Assembly: GCA_946626395.1 (NCBI GenBank)
Contig: CAMOUF010000006.1
Coordinates: forward strand, 1-7,721
Direction: 5' to 3'
Source: an uncultured Clostridia bacterium
GTDB lineage: Bacteria; Bacillota; Clostridia; Christensenellales; Aristaeellaceae
Length of the DNA stretch: 7,721 nt
In this document: positions 1 to 5,259 of the stretch, one piece after another
Numbering within the stretch: position 1 is the stretch's first letter
Layout of the letters: each line of letters opens with the position of its first letter
Made by a program: the position numbers and the translations under genes
The notes under the pieces: model-generated
What the model was told of the DNA's origin: nothing
The model's database searches: none
Seen by the model: the letters and a program-made list of their open reading frames with translations, nothing else

Positions 1-758
1 ACCGCAGGCAGACCGATTTGCAGGAAGGGAATGGAGCCCAGGGCCCCGGGCAGCCAGCCCAGCAGCATTTTGGAAAGGCTGCGCAGGGCGTAGGCGATCA
101 GCGTGGAAATGACCATGCCGCTCATGACGTTTCCGTAATGACGGAAGGACATGGAGATGGGCGTGGCAAATTCGCCGATGATGTTCAGGGGCGCGAACAG
201 GGGAATGGGGCTGAAAAAGCCCTTGATGTATTCCCACACGCCGCCCTTGAGCTTATAGTGGGTAATGAGGATAAACACCAGGATGGCCCAGCCCAGGACG
301 ATGTTCAGATCGGACGTGGGGGCGAACAGGCCCAGCAAACTGCTCAGGCTGCTCAGGGCGGACAGGGCCAGGATGCCGGCCACGAAGGGCGCAAAGTTCA
401 GGTATTTTTCCCCCATGTTGCCGCTGACCAGCTTATTGACCGTGTCCACGATCCATTCCGCCGCCAGCTGCCGCTTGGAATCCGGCACCACCTTGATGCC
501 GTGGGTCAGGTACAGGCAAAGGCCCAGGATGGACAATATCACCGCCCAGGAATTGATCTGGGCCTCAGTGATGGGCCAGGGCTGCAGGGGCATGGGAATG
601 GTAAAGTAGATCATTGCGCCGGAGATGGACACGCCGTCCTCCAGCGGGGCATCCGGCGTAAAGAGCACCTTGAGCACAATGGCCAGCGCCAGGGGCGCGA
701 TGGTCAAAAGCAGCAGAAGGGCATCCACCATTCTGGAATGTTGCTTGCTTTCTTCCAC
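1..758 (-). CDS. atpB: F-type ATP synthase F0 subunit a, partial (C-terminus beyond left edge)
   Basis: This is the membrane subunit a of F1F0 ATP synthase, which forms the two half-channels and carries the arginine facing the rotating c-ring. About 252 codons are present and the frame runs off the left edge. The protein is strongly hydrophobic, with several membrane segments (for example near residues 13-28 and 65-80). The family motif SFRHYGN includes the essential arginine (codon 143-141; equivalent to E. coli Arg210), so the protein should be functional. The start is uncertain. I chose a GTG at 758 because a perfect AGGAGG lies upstream at 776-771, although its 12-nt spacing is long. An in-frame ATG at 731-729 is the alternative but has no clear ribosome binding site. 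The ATG at 769, which overlaps the atpI stop, is out of frame. The gene follows atpI by 7 nt, so the two are probably translationally coupled. The ion used (proton or sodium) cannot be told without the c subunit. Confidence 0.93.
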   Translation of the reverse strand, partial: MEESKQHSRMVDALLLLLTIAPLALAIVLKVLFTPDAPLEDGVSISGAMIYFTIPMPLQPWPITEAQINSWAVILSILGLCLYLTHGIKVVPDSKRQLAAEWIVDTVNKLVSGNMGEKYLNFAPFVAGILALSALSSLSSLLGLFAPTSDLNIVLGWAILVFILITHYKLKGGVWEYIKGFFSPIPLFAPLNIIGEFATPISMSFRHYGNVMSGMVISTLIAYALRSLSKMLLGWLPGALGSIPFLQIGLPA

Positions 759-765
759 AGGGATT

Positions 766-1239
766 TCATGCCTCCTTCTGTTTGGAATCGATCAGGCCCC
801 GCAGGGCGATCACGATGCGGGGAAACAGCATGGGGATCAGGCAGGCCACGGAATGGAACACGGGCAGGGAAACGCCCAGGGCGGCCACGCCCGCCATCAA
901 AAGCATCCGCAGGGTATAGGAAAGCTGCATTTTCTTTCCCATCTGCTTTGCTTCGTCGCTGAGGGGGGCTTCCTTTTCTTCTTCCTCTTCCCCGTTTTCG
1001 TTTTCTTCCTTGGCCTCCCGGGGCGGCAGTACGGGCATTTCATCCGTCACCTTCTGCACCGTCAGGGCCATCAGAAAAAAATTGCCGATAGCCGCGGCAC
1101 CGCCAAGCAGCGCCCCCGTCAGCACCGTCCAGTCAAACCGCCCGATCACCAGAAACGCCGCGATCATCAGCAGCGACAGCACGCCGACCCCCAGGGCCAT
1201 TTTCTTTGTTTCCGCTTTTACCGCGGGCGAAACAGTCAT
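766..1239 (-). CDS. atpI: AtpI-like ATP synthase accessory membrane protein
   Basis: The 157-residue membrane protein sits just before atpB, where AtpI is found in many Firmicutes. AtpI family members help assemble the c-ring or supply Mg2+; that is family knowledge and is not shown here. Four hydrophobic segments are visible, near residues 14-33, 38-60, 109-128 and 130-150. The last contains IPMLFPRIVIAL, which resembles the conserved C-terminal LFLPRxVI pattern of the ATP synthase I chain. Between segments 2 and 3 lies a hydrophilic stretch (about 66-105) with an extremely acidic core at 77-90 (EENENGEEEEEKE). By simple topology this stretch faces the cytoplasm. The start ATG is preceded by AAGGAAAG. 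The gene begins 21 nt after upp and its stop lies 7 nt before the chosen atpB start. Sequence conservation in this family is weak, so the identification rests partly on position. Confidence 0.8.
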   Translation of the reverse strand: MTVSPAVKAETKKMALGVGVLSLLMIAAFLVIGRFDWTVLTGALLGGAAAIGNFFLMALTVQKVTDEMPVLPPREAKEENENGEEEEEKEAPLSDEAKQMGKKMQLSYTLRMLLMAGVAALGVSLPVFHSVACLIPMLFPRIVIALRGLIDSKQKEA

Positions 1240-1260
1240 GATTTTTCTTTCCTTAACGCA

Positions 1261-1890
1261 TTATTTTGTTCCGAACAGCCGGTCGCCGGCGTCGCCCAGG
1301 CCGGGCACGATATAGCCGTGGTCATTGAGGTGCTCGTCGCAGGCAGCCACGTAGATATCCACGTCAGGATGATCCTTCTGCACCCGGGCGATGCCCTCGG
1401 GGGCGGCGATCAGGTTCACCAGGCGGATGTTGCTGCAGCCCCGCTGCTTGATAAAGGTGATGGCGGCGGAGGCGCTGCCGCCGGTGGCCAGCATAGGATC
1501 CAGCACGATCAGCTGGCGGTGCTCGGCGTCGTCGGGCAGCTTGCAGTAATATTCCACAGGCTCCAGGGTCTGAGGATCCCTGTACAGGCCGATGTGGCCC
1601 ACCTTGGCGTTGGGGATCAGGTTCAGAATGCCGTTGACCATGCCCAGGCCCGCCCGCAGGATGGGGATGATGCCGATGGGCTTTCCGGCCAGGGTCTTGG
1701 TTTTCATGGAGCAGATGGGGGTTTCGATCTCCACGTCCTCCGTGGGCAGATCCCTTGTCACCTCATACACCATCAGCATGGAAATTTCATCCAACAGTTC
1801 GCGGAATTCCTTGCAGCCCGTGTCCTTCTGGCGCATGATGCTCAGCTTATGCTGGATCAGCGGATGATCGAAAATATGAACTTTGCTCAT
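1261..1890 (-). CDS. upp: Uracil phosphoribosyltransferase
   Basis: This cytosolic salvage enzyme converts uracil and PRPP to UMP and pyrophosphate. The 209-residue length is normal for the family. The PRPP-binding loop DPMLATGGS is at residues 131-139. The uracil-binding segment YIVPGLGDAGDR is at 193-204, and the conserved ILRAGLGM is at 77-84. The frame is open 12 codons further upstream to 1926, but I chose the ATG at 1890: homologues start at about MSKVxxxDHPL, and AAGGAAGG lies 9 nt before it (1907-1900). The gene is first in an operon with atpI and atpB, read from the promoter at 1941-1969. The predicted leader is only about 44 nt, too short for a PyrR-type attenuator, so I see no sign of pyrimidine-controlled attenuation. 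The upp-atp linkage is common in Firmicutes. Confidence 0.97.
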   Translation of the reverse strand: MSKVHIFDHPLIQHKLSIMRQKDTGCKEFRELLDEISMLMVYEVTRDLPTEDVEIETPICSMKTKTLAGKPIGIIPILRAGLGMVNGILNLIPNAKVGHIGLYRDPQTLEPVEYYCKLPDDAEHRQLIVLDPMLATGGSASAAITFIKQRGCSNIRLVNLIAAPEGIARVQKDHPDVDIYVAACDEHLNDHGYIVPGLGDAGDRLFGTK

Positions 1891-1940
1891 GTGCGTGTAC
1901 CTTCCTTTCGTGCGAAATACATGCATATTTCCAATATCTT

Positions 1941-1969
1941 ATTATACCCGATCTTGATCGCCTTGACAA
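1941..1969 (-). promoter_or_regulatory. Sigma-A promoter of the upp-atpI-atpB operon
   Basis: Read on the minus strand, TTGTCA (1969-1964) and TATAAT (1946-1941) are separated by exactly 17 bp. That is 5/6 and 6/6 agreement with the housekeeping consensus. Transcription should start near 1934, giving a leader of about 44 nt before the upp ATG. The -35 lies in a small palindrome, CTTGACAAG on the plus strand. Confidence 0.85.
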
Positions 1970-2045
1970 GCATTATTTCACGCGGCCGCCCGCCGCCGAT
2001 CCAAAAAGAAAACGAAAAAGAAGGCTCAAAAAAAGTCAGGCATCA

Positions 2046-2063
2046 TTGAAAAGAAATTTTCAA
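2046..2063. promoter_or_regulatory. Inverted repeat, possible operator or UP-like element
   Basis: A perfect 7-bp inverted repeat, TTGAAAA-GAAA-TTTTCAA, ends 5 bp before the -35 of the plus-strand promoter. It lies in a generally A-rich stretch (about 2000-2065) between the two divergent promoters. It could bind a regulator or act as an A-tract UP element. The repeat itself is seen; the function is a guess. Confidence 0.35.
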
Positions 2064-2068
2064 AACAT

Positions 2069-2098
2069 GTGGCATCTTTTCCCTGTTCATGCTATAAT
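2069..2098 (+). promoter_or_regulatory. Extended -10 promoter of the small ORF-pfkA operon
   Basis: A perfect TATAAT (2093-2098) is preceded by TG one base upstream (TGCTATAAT), forming an extended -10. GTGGCA at 2069-2074 is a weak -35 (4/6) with an 18-bp spacer. The predicted start near 2105 leaves about 30 nt before the GTG start codon at 2135. The extended -10 may compensate for the poor -35. Confidence 0.75.
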
Positions 2099-2134
2099 AC
2101 CTCTGTATTTCACCGATGAACGGAGGAAAGAAGC

Positions 2135-2353
2135 GTGGCTCAGGGAGCGCAATGGAAGGTGATCCATATGACGCGCAGCGAAAAAAGCGCCAAGGAGATC
2201 CTTTCGCTTCTGGAACGGGAAGGCATTCTGGCCCGCAGCAAGCAGGTATACCGTACCGTTTCCTCAGAGGAAAACTACTACGAAATCATGGTGCTCGGTT
2301 CTGAGGCTGTGGAAGCACAGCAGCTGCTGATCGAGAATAACCTGTTGATGTAA
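2135..2353 (+). CDS. Small protein of unknown function upstream of pfkA
   Basis: The 72-residue soluble protein has no signal peptide or membrane segment. GTG is chosen as the start because GGAGG (2122-2126) sits 8 nt upstream; a downstream in-frame ATG at 2168 would remove the WKVIHM strand. The predicted pattern is strand (6-12), helix (15-30, SEKSAKEILSLLEREG), strands (about 33-40 and 47-54, YYEIMVLGS), and helix (56-68). This alternation resembles small DUF2007-like or ACT-like alpha/beta domains. From memory, similar short proteins beginning WKVVY and sometimes mislabelled glutamate decarboxylase sit near pfkA or dnaE in Clostridia. It has no visible catalytic motif. It ends 14 nt before pfkA and shares its promoter, so a link to PfkA is plausible but not shown. 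The ORF is probably real: it has a good promoter and ribosome binding site. Confidence 0.75.
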   Translation: MAQGAQWKVIHMTRSEKSAKEILSLLEREGILARSKQVYRTVSSEENYYEIMVLGSEAVEAQQLLIENNLLM

Positions 2354-2367
2354 AGGAGAGGGAGTTT

Positions 2368-3417
2368 ATGTCCAATATCGCCATTCTCACCAGCGGCGGC
2401 GACAGCCCCGGCATGAACGCGGCGGTGATGTCCGTTGCGAAAAACGCCGCGTTTTACGGCATGCCCCTGATCGGCATTCAGCACGGCTACAACGGCCTGC
2501 TGGGAAAAAGCGAAAATCCCGAAAACGATTATTTCCGCTTTACTTTGGACACCGTTCTGGATATCGCCGACCTGCCCGGCACTTATTTGCGCACTGCCCG
2601 GTGCAAGGAATTCCACGACCCCGCCGTGCGGGAGCGGGCGGCCAAGACCCTGCGGGACCTGGACGTGAGCGGCCTGGTGGTCATCGGCGGCGACGGCAGC
2701 TTCCAGGGCGCTATGCGCCTGTGCGAATTGGGCATTCCCTGCATCGGCATTCCCGGCACCATCGATAACGACCTGGCCTATACCGAAATGCCCCTGGGCT
2801 ACGATACCGCCGTGAACGTGTGCGTGGACGTGGTCCGCGCCATCCGCGCCACCTCCCGCTCCCACGACCGTCCCCACGTGGTGGAGGTCATGGGCCGGGA
2901 CTGCGGCGATATCGCCCTGGCCACCGCCGAAGCCACCGGCAGCGAAATCGTGGTGGTGCCGGAAGTGAAATGGAACGTGGAAGCCGTGGCGGAGCAGCTC
3001 AACCGCCATATCGCCGAAGGCAATACCCGCGCCACTGTGGTAGTGGCCGAGGGCTGCTGGAAATCCATGAAGCCCTTTGACGTGTACAACTTCCTCCAGC
3101 CCTACGGCAAGCAGGTGTTCAAGGGCGAACCCATGACCGCCAACCGCTTCGCCTCCGTGCTCAAGCGCAAGTGCGGCATGATCGAGGTGCGCGACACCGT
3201 GGTGGGCTACACCCAGCGCGGCGCCCAGCCCACCGCCCGGGACAGCATGTTCGCCTTCGAGGCGGGCGCCATGGCCGTGCAGCTGTTAAAAGGCGGCCTG
3301 AGCAATCAGGTGATCGGCGTCAAAAACGGCCGCACCTTCCATATGCCCATTGAAAAAGCCCTGGCCGCCAAGAAGAATTTTAACCGCAAGCTGTTCAACC
3401 TGATCAATTCGCTGTAA
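2368..3417 (+). CDS. pfkA: ATP-dependent 6-phosphofructokinase, divergent long form
   Basis: The enzyme phosphorylates fructose 6-phosphate to fructose 1,6-bisphosphate, the committed step of glycolysis. It has 349 residues, against about 320 in E. coli or Bacillus PfkA. Visible motifs are GGDSPGMN (10-17), GGDGS (107-111), PGTIDND (129-135, catalytic Asp133) and VMGR (174-177). Gly110 and Gly130 occupy the positions that are Asp and Lys in pyrophosphate-dependent enzymes, so ATP is the likely donor. Oddities by hand alignment to E. coli PfkA: effector-site Arg21, Arg25 and Arg54 are Met21, Lys25 and Leu60; the KGKK stretch near 211-214 is EGNT; the fructose-6-phosphate ligand His249 is Tyr281, while the Arg243 and Arg252 equivalents remain. 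About 20 extra residues (near 232-272) precede the YTQRG motif. AAGGAG is 9 nt before the ATG. The gene is second in the operon, and the hairpin at 3516-3580 should end it. Confidence 0.93.
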   Translation: MSNIAILTSGGDSPGMNAAVMSVAKNAAFYGMPLIGIQHGYNGLLGKSENPENDYFRFTLDTVLDIADLPGTYLRTARCKEFHDPAVRERAAKTLRDLDVSGLVVIGGDGSFQGAMRLCELGIPCIGIPGTIDNDLAYTEMPLGYDTAVNVCVDVVRAIRATSRSHDRPHVVEVMGRDCGDIALATAEATGSEIVVVPEVKWNVEAVAEQLNRHIAEGNTRATVVVAEGCWKSMKPFDVYNFLQPYGKQVFKGEPMTANRFASVLKRKCGMIEVRDTVVGYTQRGAQPTARDSMFAFEAGAMAVQLLKGGLSNQVIGVKNGRTFHMPIEKALAAKKNFNRKLFNLINSL

Positions 3418-3422
3418 TTATA

Positions 3423-3453
3423 AAGTTCTCAGTTCCAAGTTCTAAGTTCTAAG
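3423..3453. repeat. 7-nt tandem repeat after pfkA
   Basis: Four consecutive 7-mers read AAGTTCT, CAGTTCC, AAGTTCT and AAGTTCT, followed by a partial AAG. The array starts 6 nt after the pfkA stop. Heptanucleotide arrays of this kind occur in intergenic DNA of several bacterial groups and may vary in copy number by slippage. No function is evident. Confidence 0.8.
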
Positions 3454-3507
3454 CAAAATAGTCTTTCTGCATTGTGAATGTGCGATATATCAGCATATTC
3501 TTTGCTT
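3451..3507 (+). other. Possible structured 3' UTR of pfkA
   Basis: Two nested pairings are visible. AAGCAAA (3451-3457) can pair with TTTGCTT (3501-3507). Inside, GAATGTGC (3476-3483) can pair with GCATATTC (3493-3500) with one G-U pair and a 9-nt loop. The two 3' arms are directly adjacent, so the helices could stack with an 18-nt bulge on the 5' side. The inner stem is followed by the T-rich TTTGCTTTT, so it might be a weak first terminator. The stems are AT-rich and could be chance. Confidence 0.35.
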
Positions 3508-3515
3508 TTCCGATT

Positions 3516-3580
3516 AAAAAACTCCTTCCCCGTTTTGCTTTGAGAGCCGTTTCTCAAGCAGGAACAGGGAGGGAGTTTTT
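3516..3580. terminator. Long bidirectional intrinsic terminator between pfkA and aroQ
   Basis: The left arm AAAAACTCCTTCCC (3517-3530) pairs with GGGAGGGAGTTTTT (3567-3580). The pairing continues inward through GTTTT/GGAAC and GCTTTGAGA/TCTCAAGC to a 6-nt loop at 3546-3551. By hand this gives about 28 pairs with one mismatch and two single-base bulges. A T-run follows the stem on the plus strand (3576-3580) and on the minus strand (complement of 3521-3516). The hairpin sits between the convergent pfkA and aroQ ends, 19 nt beyond the aroQ stop, so it should stop both operons. Confidence 0.88.
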
Positions 3581-3599
3581 CATTGGAACAGAAACGGGT

Positions 3600-4043
3600 T
3601 TACCCATTGGACGCCGGAATATGCGCCTTCATCCATTCCAGGGCTTTTCCATAGCCCTCGAAGCCCAAGCCGATAAAGTGGGCCTGGCAGGCCATGCCCG
3701 CGTAGCTGATTTGCCGAAAGGGCTCCCGCTTGGAAGTATCGGTCAGATGCACTTCGGCAGCGGGCAGGCTGACGGCTTTCAGCGCGTCCAGGATCGCCAC
3801 CGAGGTGTGGGTGTAGGCGGCGGGGTTGATGATGATGCCGTCCATGGTTCCGTAAGCTGCCTGGATTTTGTCCACAATGGCTCCTTCATGGTTGCTCTGA
3901 AACAGCTCCGCTTCGATGCCCAGTTCTTGCGCTTTGCCCAGAATATACTGGCACAGGGCGTCATAGGTTTGGGTGCCGTACAGATGCTTTTCCCGGATGC
4001 CCAGCATATTCAGGTTGGGCCCGTTAATGACCAATAGCTTCAT
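3600..4043 (-). CDS. aroQ: Type II 3-dehydroquinate dehydratase
   Basis: The enzyme removes water from 3-dehydroquinate to give 3-dehydroshikimate, the third shikimate-pathway step. The 147-residue size matches the small type II family (dodecamers). Visible motifs: NGPNLNMLG (7-15), Arg17 and the catalytic Tyr22 in the flexible lid (REKHLYG), SNHEGAIVD (50-58), NPAAYTHTS (73-81) with the general-acid His79, and EVHL (97-100). Arg110 in REPFR matches the substrate-binding arginine. The usual HLSNIHAREEFR block reads HLTDTSKREPFR, so a conserved serine is Thr and an adjacent asparagine is Asp. The frame is open 20 codons upstream, but the ATG at 4043 fits the family and has GGAGGG (4054-4049) 5 nt before it. 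It overlaps the end of the aroE-aroK gene by 20 nt and is last in the operon. Confidence 0.96.
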   Translation of the reverse strand: MKLLVINGPNLNMLGIREKHLYGTQTYDALCQYILGKAQELGIEAELFQSNHEGAIVDKIQAAYGTMDGIIINPAAYTHTSVAILDALKAVSLPAAEVHLTDTSKREPFRQISYAGMACQAHFIGLGFEGYGKALEWMKAHIPASNG

Positions 4044-5259
4044 TGAATCCCTCCATGATCCGTTGGCAGGTGGCTTCCTTGTTTTCCTGGATATCCACCG
4101 CAAAATCTGCGCAGGCGCGGTACAGGGGCAGCCGTTCCCGCTCCATTTCCCTGAGCCTTTCCAGCCCGGTGGACAGGGGCCGTCCGGCGGTGGCCAATCC
4201 CTCCGCGGGCCGCCGCAGCCAGGCGACCACGCCGTTTTGCCGAAGGGAGAGCACGTTGCTTTCCCTGAGAACCGCCCCGCCGCCTGTGGCGATCACCAGG
4301 CCGCTTTCCTTTCCGAATTCCGCTGTGATTTCGCTTTCCATATCCCGGAAAGCCGCTTCCCCTTTCTGGGCGAAAATTTCGGGAATGGGGCCAAAGCGCC
4401 TGATGATTTCCCCATCCAAATCCACGAATTTCCTGCCCATCCTTTGGGCCAGCATTTTTCCCTGGGTGGTCTTTCCACTGCCCGGCATGCCCACCAGCAC
4501 CAGATTCAGGCATTCCGCCCGCACGGTCCGGAAGGCTTCCTGGATTTTCTCTTGGGGGATTTCTGTATCCAGAAACAGCTTTGCGGCGTACCACGCCTGG
4601 GACACCAGCATCCACAGGCCATCCACACAGGGGATGCCCCGCTTTTCCGCGTCCAGCAGCAAGGCGGTTTTGGCGGGGTTGTAAATCACGTCCGCCACGC
4701 CCTTGAGCTGGGGAAACCGGTCAAGCTCCACCGGGGAAATCAGGGTATGGGGATACATGCCCACCGGGGTGGCGTTGATGATGATATCCGCGTCAGTATG
4801 CCGCCGGTATAAAGCTTCATAGGTGATTGGCCCAAAGCGGGACACCACCACCGTTTCCCGGGCCCCCCGGCTGCGGCAGGCGGCCTGGGCGGTAAGCGAG
4901 GTGCCGCCGCTGCCCAGGATGACCGCTTTGCGGCCGGTAAGGGAAATGCCCGCCTTGTCCAGCATGAACAGCATCCCGGGCAAATCGGTGTTCTCGGCAA
5001 AGATTTTCCCGTTCCGGTTCACCAGGGTGTTGGCGCTGCCGATGACCCGGACAGCGGGGGATATTTCATCGCAGTACGGCAGCACGGTTTTCTTGTAAGG
5101 GATAGTCACGTTCAGACCCTTGAACCGCCGCTTTTTCAGCAGTTCCCCCACCGCTTCCTCCGGCATGGGATACAATTGATAATCATAATTCCCGAATACC
5201 CGGTGGATCAGGGGCGAATAGCTGTGGCCCAGGCGTTCGCCAATCAAGCCGTATTCCAT
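4024..5259 (-). CDS. Fused shikimate dehydrogenase-shikimate kinase (AroE-AroK)
   Basis: One 411-residue frame contains two complete enzymes for consecutive steps: reduction of dehydroshikimate with NADPH, then ATP-dependent phosphorylation of shikimate. AroE part (about 1-235): SYSP (14-17) for substrate, NVTIPYK with catalytic Lys56, NTD with Asp92, nucleotide loop GSGGTS (116-121), Ser140-Arg141 after the second strand (likely 2'-phosphate contact), INATPVGMYP (161-170) and Gln221. AroK part (about 251-411): Walker A GMPGSGKTT (257-265), DLD (280-282), Arg305 in FRDME, GGG (326-328), lid GRPLS (359-363) and the RLPLYR motif (376-381). All expected catalytic residues are present. The linker is short (about 232-250), with no stop or frameshift. 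The start ATG shares one base with the pheA stop (TGATG), and GAGGAG lies 8 nt upstream. Separate aroE and aroK genes are neighbours in related operons, so fusion by stop loss is plausible. Confidence 0.95.
   Translation of the reverse strand: MEYGLIGERLGHSYSPLIHRVFGNYDYQLYPMPEEAVGELLKKRRFKGLNVTIPYKKTVLPYCDEISPAVRVIGSANTLVNRNGKIFAENTDLPGMLFMLDKAGISLTGRKAVILGSGGTSLTAQAACRSRGARETVVVSRFGPITYEALYRRHTDADIIINATPVGMYPHTLISPVELDRFPQLKGVADVIYNPAKTALLLDAEKRGIPCVDGLWMLVSQAWYAAKLFLDTEIPQEKIQEAFRTVRAECLNLVLVGMPGSGKTTQGKMLAQRMGRKFVDLDGEIIRRFGPIPEIFAQKGEAAFRDMESEITAEFGKESGLVIATGGGAVLRESNVLSLRQNGVVAWLRRPAEGLATAGRPLSTGLERLREMERERLPLYRACADFAVDIQENKEATCQRIMEGFNEAIGH

Noticed and set aside
18..962. 314-codon plus-strand frame opposite atpB and atpI
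   Set aside because: Its protein is rich in Gly, Gln, His and Ala with no recognisable domain. The opposite strand encodes clear AtpB and AtpI, so this is an antisense shadow in GC-rich DNA.
1891..1934. PyrR-type attenuator or riboswitch in the upp leader
   Set aside because: The predicted leader is about 44 nt and shows no terminator/antiterminator pair.
625..2049. 474-codon plus-strand frame across atpI, upp and the promoter region
   Set aside because: It runs antisense through upp, which has complete PRPP and uracil motifs, and through the upp promoter. Its composition is of shadow type.
2041..2134. CcpA (cre) site near the pfkA operon promoter
   Set aside because: No stretch there matches the TGNAANCGNTNNCA-type consensus well enough by eye.
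2116..2304. ATG-started 62-codon frame at the beginning of the pfkA operon
   Set aside because: It is out of frame with the better-supported GTG gene at 2135, which has GGAGG at good spacing; the ATG at 2116 has no ribosome binding site.
2278..3009. 243-codon minus-strand frame opposite pfkA
   Set aside because: His/Gly/Ala-rich shadow of pfkA, with no support of its own.
3423..3453. CRISPR-like array
   Set aside because: The units are only 7 nt and directly abutting, with no spacers.
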